Shown here: piece by piece, positions 32,877 through 40,575 of the stretch
How the letters are laid out: every line of letters starts with the position of its first letter
Position numbering within the stretch: the first letter of the stretch is position 1
Assembly: GCF_004023625.1 (NCBI RefSeq)
Contig: NZ_RPDJ01000041.1
Location: 1 to 64,000 of the forward strand
Direction: 5' to 3'
Source: Streptomyces cavernae
Lineage (GTDB): Bacteria; Actinomycetota; Actinomycetes; Streptomycetales; Streptomycetaceae
DNA: 64,000 bases
The notes under the pieces: generated by a model
Told to the model about the DNA's origin: nothing
The model's database searches: none
What the model saw: the letters and a program-made list of their open reading frames with translations, nothing else
Translations under genes and position numbers: made by a program

Positions 32877-34085
32877 CTAGCTATCGCGCCGAGCTTGTTC
32901 GGGAATTACGGAGGGCTGGCCGCTATCCTCCGGCAAGAGTGCTTCGTCAATTGGACGGCAACTAATTGGCTTGTCTACTACCAGACGACGATTCGGTCCT
33001 TCCCGAACTGCACCCTCTACGATGACTGCTCGGTGCTGGCCGTGCCACGCTAGCGCCTCCTGGTACTGCTCATAGCCCAGCCGAACGCGAATCTCACACG
33101 GCCGCCCGTGCCGGACTGTGGCAATCGTGACATGTCCCCACGGCTCGTCCGCGACATGGCGAAGCTCAACAATGCCACCTGAGAAGATGGAACGTGGCTC
33201 GACGCGCTGTTTCTTCAGGATTTCGGCCGCACGGTCAATCTTTTCCTTAGCCCCAGACGGGACCTCTACGGTTCGCGGCATGGTCTTTGGGGCGCTTACG
33301 GCTGGCGCCCACTCGAATTGAGCCTTAAATTCTCCAATGGTAGGCTCTTCCAAAATTCTGGATAGCGCCGTGCAGAACTCTCGACTCACTCCGCGTTCGA
33401 CTGCAAAATGCAGGTCTCTCATCGTCGGCATTTTTTCCGGTTGGATGATGACTTCCTGAACCGCAAGTAGCGATTGGGCCAGCGTGCGTGTGACGCGCCG
33501 TTCGAAGGGCTCAGGTGCCGCACGGAAGAGCTCCTGTGAGTCGTCCGCCTGATGCGGGATGCCGGGCGTCTGCGTTCGAGGTAGAGGCACCAAGACAGGG
33601 ATCATGAACGGTCCGCGGACGGTGTGATCCATTCTGGCTCGCTCTACGACTGCGTCTCCCTGTCTGGCGTAATTTCCAGCGATGTGACTGCGCTCGCTCC
33701 ACGCTGTGGTGCCACTCGCCCTAAGGATTGATCGCGCAGCATTTATGACCGTCGATGCGACCCCCAGGGGGATGGACTCGGACGGGGACTGTTCGCTGGC
33801 AGCCTGTAATAGGGTGACGTCGGTTCGGTAGTACCTGATGTAATTCGTCACAAAGCGCTTGTCTTTTTGTTCCGTCCTTGCGATGCGTTCAAGGATTCCT
33901 TCAGTAAGATAGGGGTCCTCTCCTTCGATATCGGGAATTCCGATACGGCCCCCGCTGCGAAACCACATGGTCCCAGCGGGCCCTGGGGGCCTTGCGCTCC
34001 AACCCTCAGACTCAAGGTAATCGCGAATCTGATCGATGGTGGGAAGCCTTGGATTTGTTATTTCACTCACCTCGGCGAGAAGCAT
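32877..34085 (-). CDS. Unknown 402-residue cargo protein, partner of a DUF4365-like nuclease
   Basis: I do not recognise this protein. It has a short N-terminal helical part (TIDQIRDYLESEGW), a long helical middle (residues about 60-230) and a C-terminal beta-rich part ending LAWHGQHRAVIVEGAVREGP. No signal peptide or membrane segment is visible. The ATG at 34085 has a superb ribosome site (GGAGGAGG, seven-base spacing) and overlaps the upstream nuclease-like gene by 19 bases; a GTG at 34070 (GTGA overlap) is the alternative. GC content here is only about 45-55 percent, far below the neighbours, pointing to recent acquisition. Confidence 0.75.
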   Translation of the reverse strand: MLLAEVSEITNPRLPTIDQIRDYLESEGWSARPPGPAGTMWFRSGGRIGIPDIEGEDPYLTEGILERIARTEQKDKRFVTNYIRYYRTDVTLLQAASEQSPSESIPLGVASTVINAARSILRASGTTAWSERSHIAGNYARQGDAVVERARMDHTVRGPFMIPVLVPLPRTQTPGIPHQADDSQELFRAAPEPFERRVTRTLAQSLLAVQEVIIQPEKMPTMRDLHFAVERGVSREFCTALSRILEEPTIGEFKAQFEWAPAVSAPKTMPRTVEVPSGAKEKIDRAAEILKKQRVEPRSIFSGGIVELRHVADEPWGHVTIATVRHGRPCEIRVRLGYEQYQEALAWHGQHRAVIVEGAVREGPNRRLVVDKPISCRPIDEALLPEDSGQPSVIPEQARRDS

Positions 34086-34609
34086 TCCTCCACCTCCTCC
34101 GCCCATTGGTTGAGAGTTGCAATTGTCAGTCGCTGTTTTTTGGGTATGACGACATTATCGGCCGAGCCGATGCTGTCCACGCGAACCCAGAAGGCGGCTG
34201 CCTGTTGATCTGTTCCGGACGAATGATGCTGCACCCAGTCAAATCTGTCGTTGTGGTCAAGTATGACGAGGATGAAGTATACAGGAATCTTGCATTTATT
34301 CCACCGGTCGCGCCAATGGACTTCCGCAGGCCATGTCGCCCCCCTTCCAGATATTTTGAACTGGGATGTGCATTTAATCTGGATGCGGGCGGAGGCGGCG
34401 AGGAAATCTACGTCACCGTCGATAGCCATTGCGTCTTCGTCGGGAGATGTCTCCTTGAAAGGGAATCCCGCTTGACTGAAGATTGCCCGCACATATGCGA
34501 CTCCGAACCGTGCCTTGCAAGCCTTATCACCCAGGACCGTGACAGCGGGAAGGGTGTCATCAGAGCGGGGTGCCGGTACGTTGGCCCGGCGATCCTTCGG
34601 AGTGTCCAT
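34067..34609 (-). CDS. DUF4365-like protein, putative PD-(D/E)xK nuclease
   Basis: A 180-residue protein. The core AIDGDVDFLAASARIQIKCT fits a restriction-nuclease-like active site: Asp in the DGDVDF strand, then Q-x-K in IQIK. It is preceded by a helix (KARFGVAYVRAIFSQAG) and followed by WNKCKIPVYFILVIL, the DUF4365 pattern. Such domains occur in defence and DNA-processing proteins. It is the first gene of a two-gene AT-rich cargo operon at the end of the element. The nuclease call rests on motif reading only. Confidence 0.72.
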   Translation of the reverse strand: MDTPKDRRANVPAPRSDDTLPAVTVLGDKACKARFGVAYVRAIFSQAGFPFKETSPDEDAMAIDGDVDFLAASARIQIKCTSQFKISGRGATWPAEVHWRDRWNKCKIPVYFILVILDHNDRFDWVQHHSSGTDQQAAAFWVRVDSIGSADNVVIPKKQRLTIATLNQWAEEVEECFSPR

Positions 34610-34844
34610 CCGGACATGGTGACGGCTACAACTGACTTAGCGCTAGAGGCCAGTGACGTTCGGTCACGCTGGTTCAGGCCTCCCTGTCCTCGTCGTGTGT
34701 GCCTGCGTGGTCTCAGTTCTGGGCTCGATGGCTGGTGGATCCGCACCGGTCCACTGACGTCCGCTTGTGTCCGCATAGTCGTCTGACCAGGCACGCAAGC
34801 CGTTCAGTGGACGCGCGTGGACGTCCCCGGACCAAGATCCGACA
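34610..34844. other. Element end between cargo and attR, possible integrase arm sites
   Basis: 235 bases without a gene. TGGTCTCAGTT at 34708-34718 also occurs at 18724-18734, inside the integrase 3' end, on the other side of the joined attP. These could be integrase arm-type sites. A GTGAC/GTCAC inverted repeat lies at 34653-34667. Confidence 0.35.
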
Positions 34845-34888
34845 ACTTGTAATGCGTAGGTCGTCGGTTCGAATCCGACAGGGGGCTC
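34845..34888. repeat. attR core (distal att site)
   Basis: The second copy of the 44-base att core, identical to 18586-18629. It represents the original 3' end of tRNA-Thr displaced by integration. Only the 3' part of the tRNA is present, so it is not a functional tRNA gene. Confidence 0.95.
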
Positions 34889-34896
34889 GAACCAAA

Positions 34897-34927
34897 GCCC
34901 CGGCTCGGATCTCTTCCGAGCCGGGGC
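34897..34927. terminator. Original tRNA-Thr terminator beyond attR
   Basis: GCCCCGGCTCGG and CCGAGCCGGGGC form a 12-base-pair stem with loop ATCTCTT, followed by TTT. Compared with the copy at 18638-18668, paired positions changed together, keeping the stem intact. Confidence 0.9.
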
Positions 34928-35011
34928 TTTGCCGTTCGACGGACGCGACGGCGGCGCCGGGCACGCTCGGCGCGGGTGTCGGTGGTCTCAGTTCTGTGGT
35001 CTCAGTGCTGT
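34928..35011 (-). pseudogene. Decayed 3' end of an integrase gene beyond attR
   Basis: This stretch aligns with the last codons of the resident integrase (18677-18752). The arginine-rich end and the ETTTETT repeat are recognisable, but a two-base insertion shifts the frame and the stop codon is lost (CCGCTGA has become CCGTCGA). It is best explained as the remnant of an earlier element integrated in the same tRNA. Confidence 0.7.
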
Positions 35012-35100
35012 CCCCCACGAGTCTGTCTGCCGCGAGTCGCGATGAGTTCTGCGGCGTCCGGCGGTCGTACTGTCGAACCCGTCACCGAGGAGGACTCCTG

Positions 35101-35664
35101 ATGCGCAGCGTGACCTATTCGATGAGCGTCTCACTTGACGGCTACATCGTCGGGCCGGACGGCGGCTTCGACTGGGGGGAGCCGGACGAGGAGGTCTTTC
35201 GCTTCTGGATCGACGAGATTCGACAGGTCGACGTCCATCTGTTGGGACGACGGCTGTACGAGACGATGCTGTACTGGGAGACCGCCGACCAGGATCCATC
35301 GCTCGACGACGCCGACCTCGAGTGGACCGCACTGTGGAAGCCGCTGCCGAAGGTGGTGTTCTCCACCACCCTGTCGGCGGTGCAGGGCCATGCCCGCCTG
35401 GCCTCGGGCGGCCTGGCGGAGGAGATCGAGCGGTTGCGAGCCGAGCCGGGGGAGGGCGAGATCGCGATCGGCGGCGCGACCCTCGCCGCCGAGGCGGCCG
35501 CGTCGGGCCTGATCGACGAGTACCGGACCATGGTCTACCCGGTGCTGGTTGGCGGCGGCATCCCGTTCTTCCCCCAACATGAGCGCCGGGTGGATCTCGA
35601 ACTCGTCGAGACCCGCACTTTCCGCTCGAGAGTCGTCTATCTCCGCTACCGGGTGGCGCGCTAG
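35101..35664 (+). CDS. Dihydrofolate reductase family protein (RibD C-terminal-like)
   Basis: A 187-residue reductase-fold protein: YSMSVSLDGYIVGPDGGFDW at the N-terminus, VHLLGRRLYETMLYW, PKVVFSTTL, and the NADPH-binding EIAIGGATLAAEAAASGLIDE, then PVLVGGGIPFF. This is the DHFR-like/RibD_C family, usually an NADPH-dependent reductase with unknown substrate; it is not classical folate DHFR. The ATG at 35101 is preceded by GAGGAGG. It is the first intact gene after the element. Confidence 0.88.
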   Translation: MRSVTYSMSVSLDGYIVGPDGGFDWGEPDEEVFRFWIDEIRQVDVHLLGRRLYETMLYWETADQDPSLDDADLEWTALWKPLPKVVFSTTLSAVQGHARLASGGLAEEIERLRAEPGEGEIAIGGATLAAEAAASGLIDEYRTMVYPVLVGGGIPFFPQHERRVDLELVETRTFRSRVVYLRYRVAR

Positions 35665-35810
35665 CCGGCTCGTCCGCCGAGCCCTGCGAAGTACGGGCCA
35701 GCAGGTAGTGACGTCCTCGCAACCGAGAGAGGTGGGGTAGGTGGGTTGCTGGGTGAAGGCCTGGACCGTTTGGCAGGGCGGTGGAGGTTTCGGTTGTCAG
35801 GGGGCGCGGT

Positions 35811-36695
35811 GTGATTGACATTCCGGAAGAGTTGGTGGCCGCGCAGTATCGGTACAACAAGGAGGGCATGGCCTTCATCGCCGCGTTGCCCGGGCGGGTG
35901 GAGGAGTTTCTGGGGCGCTGGGGACTGCGGATCGACGGGCCGTCGATGCACGGGGTGGCGGCGCTGGTCCTGCCGGTGGTGCGGGCGGACGGTTCCTCGG
36001 CTGTGCTCAAGTTGCAGCACCTGGATGCGGAGACCGAGGGCGAGGCGGTCGCCCTGCGGGTCTGGGACGGCGACGGGGCGGTACGGCTTCTCGACCACGA
36101 CGAGGCGACCGGGACCATGCTGCTGGAACGGCTCGACGCGGGGCGGATGCTGACGTACGTGCCGGACACGCGGGAGGGCGTGCTGGTGATCGCACGGCTG
36201 CTGGCCCGGCTGACGTCGGGGCCGGCGCCGCAGGGGATGCGACGGCTCGGTGACATCGCCGCGGACATGCTGGAGCGGACCCCGCCGGTGCTGGCGCGGA
36301 TCACGGACCCGGTCGACCGGCGACTGGTCGCGGACTGCGCGGCGGCGGTACGGGAGGTCATGGACGAGCCCGGCGACCGGCTGCTCCACTGGGACCTGCA
36401 CTTCGACAACGTCCTGGCCTCGGACCGCGAGCCCTGGCTGGCCATCGACCCCAAGCCGCTGGCGGGCGACCCCGGCTTCGACCTCTGGCCGGCGCTGGAC
36501 AACCGGTTCGAGCCGGACGAGGTGCGGTGGCGGTTCGACGCGATGACCGAGGTGCTGGGCCTGGACCGGAACAGGGCCGCGGCGTGGACGCTGGGGCGGG
36601 TGCTGCAGAACGCGCTGTGGGACGTGGAGGAGGGGCGGCCGCTCGGGGGGACCGACCTGGAGATCGCCCGCCGGGTCCGGGGGGACCGGGGATGA
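35811..36695 (+). CDS. Aminoglycoside phosphotransferase family protein, APH(6)-like
   Basis: A 294-residue kinase. It has SAVLKLQHLDAETEGEAVAL (ATP lysine and Glu), TGTMLLERLD, the catalytic loop LLHWDLHFDNVLAS (Brenner motif HxDxxxxN, with Trp-Asp-Leu-His order) and WLAIDPKPLAGDPGFDLWP, a DPKP/GDP pattern typical of streptomycin 6-phosphotransferases. It may inactivate aminoglycosides or act on a sugar-containing metabolite. The GTG at 35811 (VIDIPEELVAAQ) has an AGGGGG site; a GTG at 35781 is possible. No antibiotic cluster is adjacent. Confidence 0.85.
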   Translation: MIDIPEELVAAQYRYNKEGMAFIAALPGRVEEFLGRWGLRIDGPSMHGVAALVLPVVRADGSSAVLKLQHLDAETEGEAVALRVWDGDGAVRLLDHDEATGTMLLERLDAGRMLTYVPDTREGVLVIARLLARLTSGPAPQGMRRLGDIAADMLERTPPVLARITDPVDRRLVADCAAAVREVMDEPGDRLLHWDLHFDNVLASDREPWLAIDPKPLAGDPGFDLWPALDNRFEPDEVRWRFDAMTEVLGLDRNRAAAWTLGRVLQNALWDVEEGRPLGGTDLEIARRVRGDRG

Positions 36696-36724
36696 GCCGG
36701 GGCTCCGCCGGTTAGCCTGCGCTC

Positions 36725-37198
36725 ATGATTCGTGCCGCCGTGCCCGCCGACGTCCCCGTGATCCACGCCCTGATCCGCGAGCTGGCCACGTACGAGAAGG
36801 CGCCGGACGAGGCTCGGGCCACGCCCGGGCAGCTGCGGGAGGCGCTGTTCGGGGAGCGGCCCGCCGCGTTCGCCCACATCGCCGAGGACGAGTCCGGCGA
36901 GCCGGTCGGCTTCGCGCTGTGGTTCCTCAACTTCTCCACGTGGCGCGGCGTCCACGGCATCTACCTGGAGGACCTCTACGTGCGCCCCGAGGCACGCGGC
37001 GGCGGTCACGGCAAGGCGCTGCTCACCGAACTGGCCCGCATCTGCGTGGAACGCGGTTACGAGCGCCTGGAGTGGTCGGTGCTGAACTGGAACCGGCCGG
37101 CGATCGACTTCTATGAGGCCCTCGGCGCCCGTCCGCAGGACGAGTGGACGGTGTACCGGCTCACGGACGGGGCGCTGGCGGAGCTCGGCAAGGAGTGA
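36725..37198 (+). CDS. GNAT acetyltransferase (diamine/spermidine acetyltransferase-like)
   Basis: A 157-residue GNAT protein. The acetyl-CoA loop is VRPEARGGGHGKALL, preceded by GIYLEDLYV and followed by LEWSVLNWNRPAIDFYEALG. The order resembles SSAT-type polyamine or small amine acetyltransferases. TAGCCT (36713-36718) ends six bases before the ATG and no ribosome site is present, so it is probably leaderless. Confidence 0.9.
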   Translation: MIRAAVPADVPVIHALIRELATYEKAPDEARATPGQLREALFGERPAAFAHIAEDESGEPVGFALWFLNFSTWRGVHGIYLEDLYVRPEARGGGHGKALLTELARICVERGYERLEWSVLNWNRPAIDFYEALGARPQDEWTVYRLTDGALAELGKE

Positions 37199-37217
37199 GC
37201 CGGGTCCCGTGCGAGCG

Positions 37218-38192
37218 TCACGGTTCCAGTACGACCTTGCCGACGGTCTCGCGGTTCTCCAGTGCCCGGTGGGCGGCCGCCGCGCGCGCCAGCGGGAACC
37301 GGGTGACGGCGGGCACGAGACGCCCGGCCGCGGCTTCCGCCAGGGCGCGTAGTTCGAGTGTGCGCAGCGGGTCGGGGCCGCCGGTCTTCTCCAGCATCAC
37401 GGGCCCGAGCACCTGCTCGGACAGGCCGTCGACGAGGTACGGCGCGCCGTCGTGCAGTCCCTTGCCGGACCAGCCGAAGACGATGTGCCGGCCGTCCGGC
37501 GCGAGGAGCGCGACGGCCTCGCGCGCGACGTCGCCGCCCACGCCGTCGAAGACGACCGTGGCCTTCCCGCGATACTCCTCTACCTTCCGGGGCCAGTCGG
37601 GGTCCCTGTAGTCGACGGCGAGGTCGGCGCCGTTCGAGGCGACCCGGGCGACCTTGTCGGGGCCGCCCGCGAGGCCGATCACGGTGGCGCCCGCGTGCTT
37701 GGCGTACTGCACGATGAGCGTGCCGATGCCGCCTGCCGCGGCGGGGACGACGACCACCGAGCCGGGCGTCGGCTCGGCGAACTGGAGGATCCCCATCGTC
37801 GTGCGGCCGGTTCCGACCATGGCGACGGCCTGCGCGAAGTCCAGATCGCCGGGGATCTCGTGGAGGCGGTCGGCATCCGTGACGGCGAGCTCCGCATAAC
37901 CTCCGGGAACCATGCCGAGGTGGGCGACGACGCGCTTGCCGAGCCAGTGCCCGGGGGTGTCCGTGCCGAGGGCCTCCACCGTGCCCGCCACCTCGCGGCC
38001 GGGGATGGCGGGCAGTTCGGGGAGGGCGGGCAGCGGGCCCCGTATCCCTTCCCGTACGGCCGTGTCCAGGAGGTGGACTCCGGCGGCGGCCACCGCGATA
38101 CGGATCTGGCCCGGGCCCGGCTCGGGATCCTCGGTCTGCTCGTACGAGAGGTTCTCGGCCGGGCCGAAGGCGTGCTGACGTATGGCGTACAT
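37218..38192 (-). CDS. Zinc-type/quinone oxidoreductase (MDR family)
   Basis: A 324-residue NADPH-dependent oxidoreductase of the quinone oxidoreductase branch. It has the GroES-like N-terminal domain (PGREVAGTVEALG), the nucleotide motif VVVPAAAGGIGTLIVQYAKHAGA, then TVVFDGVGG. No structural zinc cysteines are visible, as expected for QOR types. The ATG at 38192 has a GGGGAG ribosome site. It lies 47 bases downstream of the broken FAD oxidoreductase gene in the same direction, so the two may once have formed an operon. Confidence 0.9.
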   Translation of the reverse strand: MYAIRQHAFGPAENLSYEQTEDPEPGPGQIRIAVAAAGVHLLDTAVREGIRGPLPALPELPAIPGREVAGTVEALGTDTPGHWLGKRVVAHLGMVPGGYAELAVTDADRLHEIPGDLDFAQAVAMVGTGRTTMGILQFAEPTPGSVVVVPAAAGGIGTLIVQYAKHAGATVIGLAGGPDKVARVASNGADLAVDYRDPDWPRKVEEYRGKATVVFDGVGGDVAREAVALLAPDGRHIVFGWSGKGLHDGAPYLVDGLSEQVLGPVMLEKTGGPDPLRTLELRALAEAAAGRLVPAVTRFPLARAAAAHRALENRETVGKVVLEP

Positions 38193-38238
38193 GGGCTCCC
38201 CTTGCCGTTGTGCTGCCGTGTACGGGAAGCCTTCGACG

Positions 38239-39443
38239 TCAAGCGCGCTTGAGGTCAAGGGCCCGCAGCCGCAGGGCACTGCTGACCGTCTCCAGGGCGC
38301 TGTTGAAGGAGACCTCGGCGAGCAGGCCCGGGGCCGCGACCTGGTCTCCGACGAGATAGACGCCGTCGCCGCGGTCCACGGCCGGGCGGTCGCGCCAGCT
38401 GGTGCCGGGCAGGTCCACGGCCCCCGTGCGGCCGTCCGCCACGGCCTCCCGGCGCCAGGTGACGCGGTCGCGCCAGCCGGTGAAGGCGAGGTCGATGAGG
38501 TGCTCGGCGCGGGCGACGCCTTCGGCTCGGGAGGTGCCCGGCGCGATCGGGATCTGGCCCTGGATGAGCTGCTCGCCCGCCGGGGCGAGTGTGCGGTCCT
38601 GCGCGGTGAACTTGTTCCAGCCAGCCGGGTGCGTCCAGGTCGGACACGACGAAGGCGTCGCCGCGGCGGGTGCGGACGGCGAGGTCCACGAGTGCGGTAC
38701 GACCGCTCGGCCAGGTCAGCGAGTCGTCCGCGAGGAGACGGCGGGCGGCGGCCAGGGAGGTGGCGACGATGACGGGTCCTCGCTGGTCGGGGATGGTGTC
38801 GACGCGGGCCCGGGTCTCGACACGGACACCCATGTTCCGGGCGCGGGCGACCATCCGGTCGATGACGCTCGCCCAGCCGCCGCGCGGGTAGTGCGCCTCC
38901 GGGGGCAGCTTGGTGGCACGGCGGAGGCGCTCCTGCACGAAGGCCGCGGACAGCGATCCGGGGTCGTGGTGGAAGAGGGCGACGGCGGAGATGGGGGCAC
39001 CTCCCTGCTCGAGCGAAGCCGAGAGCTTGGGGGATGGCGGCGGCCCGGGCGCCCTCCTCTCCGGCCTGCCGGGTCGCCCAGGTCATGAAGTCGACGTCCA
39101 CGGGTGCCTGGGCAGACGTGTGACGCAGCAGCCTGAGCATCGCGAAGGGCGGGGTGCGGCGCAGGGCGCCCTTGTGATGGAGCCTGAGCCTGGCCGCCTC
39201 CAGGGACGGGAGCGGGGCGAGCGCGCCGATCAGGTCGCGCTGCGCGAGCCACGTCCAGTGCGGTCCGCCGTTGTAGAGGGCGTGCGGGCCTTCGTTGGTC
39301 CGGTACGGCCCGTCGGCGGTGCGCGCCCGGCCGCCGAGGGTGTGGTGGGCTTCGCACAAGGTGACCTTGGCGCCTGCCTCGGCGGCGGTGATGGCCGCCG
39401 TGAGTCCGGCGAAGCCGCCGCCGATGACGGTGATGCGGTGCAT
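38239..39443 (-). pseudogene. FAD-dependent oxidoreductase (phytoene desaturase/amine oxidase-like), broken by two frameshifts
   Basis: The N-terminal frame begins MHRITVIGGGFAGLTAAITA (FAD-binding GxGxxG) and continues to about 39036. Homologous sequence resumes in a second frame (ERLRRATKLPPEAHYPRGGW, then VIVATSLAAARRLL) and moves to a third frame near 38620, ending at 38239 with a typical flavoprotein C-terminus (GVYLVGDQVAAPGLL). The first shift is a 40-base interspersed repeat with a 3-base duplicated target. The second is a tandem 4-base duplication, CCAGCCAG at 38617-38624. Recent inactivation is likely because the rest still reads cleanly. Sequencing error could explain only the second shift. 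Confidence 0.85.
38993..39032. repeat. 40-base interspersed repeat inserted in the FAD oxidoreductase gene
   Basis: The inserted block begins GGGGGCACCTCCCTGCTCGA and ends GAGAGCTTGGGG, flanked on both sides by GAT (38990-38992 and 39033-39035), a 3-base target duplication. Removing it plus one GAT restores the upstream reading frame. I recognise this sequence as a short element that recurs in Streptomyces genomes; its mobility mechanism is unknown to me. The centre CTCGAGCGAAGCCGAG can fold into a hairpin. Confidence 0.75.
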
Positions 39444-39479
39444 GGCTGTGGGTCTCCCTCTCATCCGTGGGCAGAGTGG

Positions 39480-39507
39480 AAAAGGCCCGTCGGTGGACGG
39501 GCCTTTT
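39480..39507. terminator. Terminator-like hairpin between divergent genes
   Basis: AAAAGGCCCGTC and GACGGGCCTTTT form a perfect 12-base-pair stem around GGTG, with A/T ends that act as U-tracts on both strands. It lies 37 bases upstream of the FAD oxidoreductase start, so on the minus strand it could be a leader terminator/attenuator. Confidence 0.7.
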
Positions 39508-39631
39508 CACCGACTTGGACGGAACGGCTGGCCCGGAATGTGACATCACCCGGAGAACCGCAGGTCAGAACGGATTGTCAGTGGTGGGGTGCAGGATGGG
39601 TCGTGGGTGGTCGAGCGGTGAGGAGGTCCGG

Positions 39632-40321
39632 GTGGCGCGGGCGGGCACGGGGAGTCAGGTGGTCAAGGGTGCGCGGCGGCCGGAGGTGCGGCTGCCGGAA
39701 CTCGCGGCGTACGAGGGCGGGGAGCTGGAGCCGGACGGGGACTACGACGGGCTGTCGTTCGCCGAGCTGGACCTCGTGGGGCAGGACGGCGCGGGCGCCC
39801 GCTTCATGGACTGCGCGCTGACGGGGTGCGCGCTGGACGAGACCTCGCTGCACCACGCGCGGCTGCTGGACACGGTCCTCACCGGGATACGGGGCGTCGG
39901 TACGGACCTCGCGTCGGCGACGCTGCGTGACGTGGAGCTGGTGGACGCCCGGATGGGCGGGGTGCAGTTGCACGGGGCGGCGCTGGAGCGGGTGCTGGTG
40001 CGCGGAGGCAAGATCGACTATCTGAACCTGCGCAAGGCCAAGCTCAGGGATGTCGTCTTCGAGGGATGCGTACTGGTGGAACCCGACTTCGGGGGCGCCC
40101 GTCTGGAGCGGGTGGAGTTCGTGGACTGCACGTTGAAGGGGGCGGACTTCAGCGCGGCGACTCTGCTGGACGTGGACCTGCGCAGAGCGGCGGAGCTCGG
40201 GATCGAACGGGGGGTGGACCGGTTGGCGGGCGCCGTGATCAGTCCGGCGCAGCTGCTGGATCTGGCGGGGGTGTTCGCGGCGCAGTTGGGGGTGCGGGTG
40301 GTCGGCCTGTCGGGGGAGTGA
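39632..40321 (+). CDS. Pentapeptide-repeat protein
   Basis: A 229-residue protein with about 25 pentapeptide units (pattern A[DN]LxX), for example FAELDLVGQDGAGARFMDCA and LKGADFSAATLLDVDLRRA, which fold into a right-handed beta-helix. Such proteins can mimic DNA and protect gyrase (Qnr/MfpA), but many have no known role. The GTG at 39632 has an AGGAGG ribosome site; the frame is open further upstream without one. The gene converges on the 40563-41108 gene across a repeat array. Confidence 0.88.
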   Translation: MARAGTGSQVVKGARRPEVRLPELAAYEGGELEPDGDYDGLSFAELDLVGQDGAGARFMDCALTGCALDETSLHHARLLDTVLTGIRGVGTDLASATLRDVELVDARMGGVQLHGAALERVLVRGGKIDYLNLRKAKLRDVVFEGCVLVEPDFGGARLERVEFVDCTLKGADFSAATLLDVDLRRAAELGIERGVDRLAGAVISPAQLLDLAGVFAAQLGVRVVGLSGE

Positions 40322-40575
40322 GGGGCGACGACGGACGCCGGAGGTCAGGACAGCCTGGGGGCGGGATGTCCAAAACATCCCCGGGACGTCAGGAACCCTG
40401 TGGCGGGGCCACCCGAGCCCGCGCCATAGCCGTCAGCCGCGCGTTGTCAGGAGGCCCCCGGGACGTCAGGACAGCCTGGGGGCGGGGTACCAGGAGGCCC
40501 CGGCGCGTCAGGACACCCTGAGGGACGGGACAGGACGGGACACGGCGGACGGGACGGGGACGTCAGGACACCCTC
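40322..40575. repeat. GTCAGGACACCCT repeats derived from the 3' end of the neighbouring gene
   Basis: Copies of GTCAGGACA(G/C)CCTG occur at about 40344, 40388 (degenerate), 40464, 40507 and 40561; the last one is the stop region of the minus-strand gene that ends at 40563. Spacers share GGGGGCGGG and AGGAGGCCCC. The array looks like repeated duplication of the gene end into the convergent intergenic space. Confidence 0.7.

Larger units (their letters stand above)
18586..34888. mobile_element. Actinomycete integrative and conjugative element (pSAM2-like AICE) in tRNA-Thr
   Basis: A 16.3-kb element bounded by 44-base identical att cores. The modules are canonical for AICEs. Integration/excision: int and xis next to the tRNA. 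Replication: a prim-pol primase and DUF3631 ATPase with iterons. Transfer: FtsK-type Tra, Spd-like proteins and a CTTGTCG array. Regulation: a GntR repressor with operators. AT-rich cargo lies beside attR. All core modules appear intact, so excision and mycelial double-strand DNA transfer are plausible. The prim-pol/DUF3631 replication set differs from the RepSA type of pSAM2 itself. Confidence 0.95.

Noticed and set aside
34713..35018. 101-codon minus-strand frame across attR
   Set aside because: It translates the tRNA fragment and terminator (CRIRTDDLRITS is the classic tRNA antisense peptide); the same artefact appears at 18454-18897.
34988..37009. 673-codon open frame on the minus strand
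   Set aside because: It is antisense to the DHFR-like, APH-like and GNAT genes and has a Ser/Arg-rich composition typical of shadow frames.
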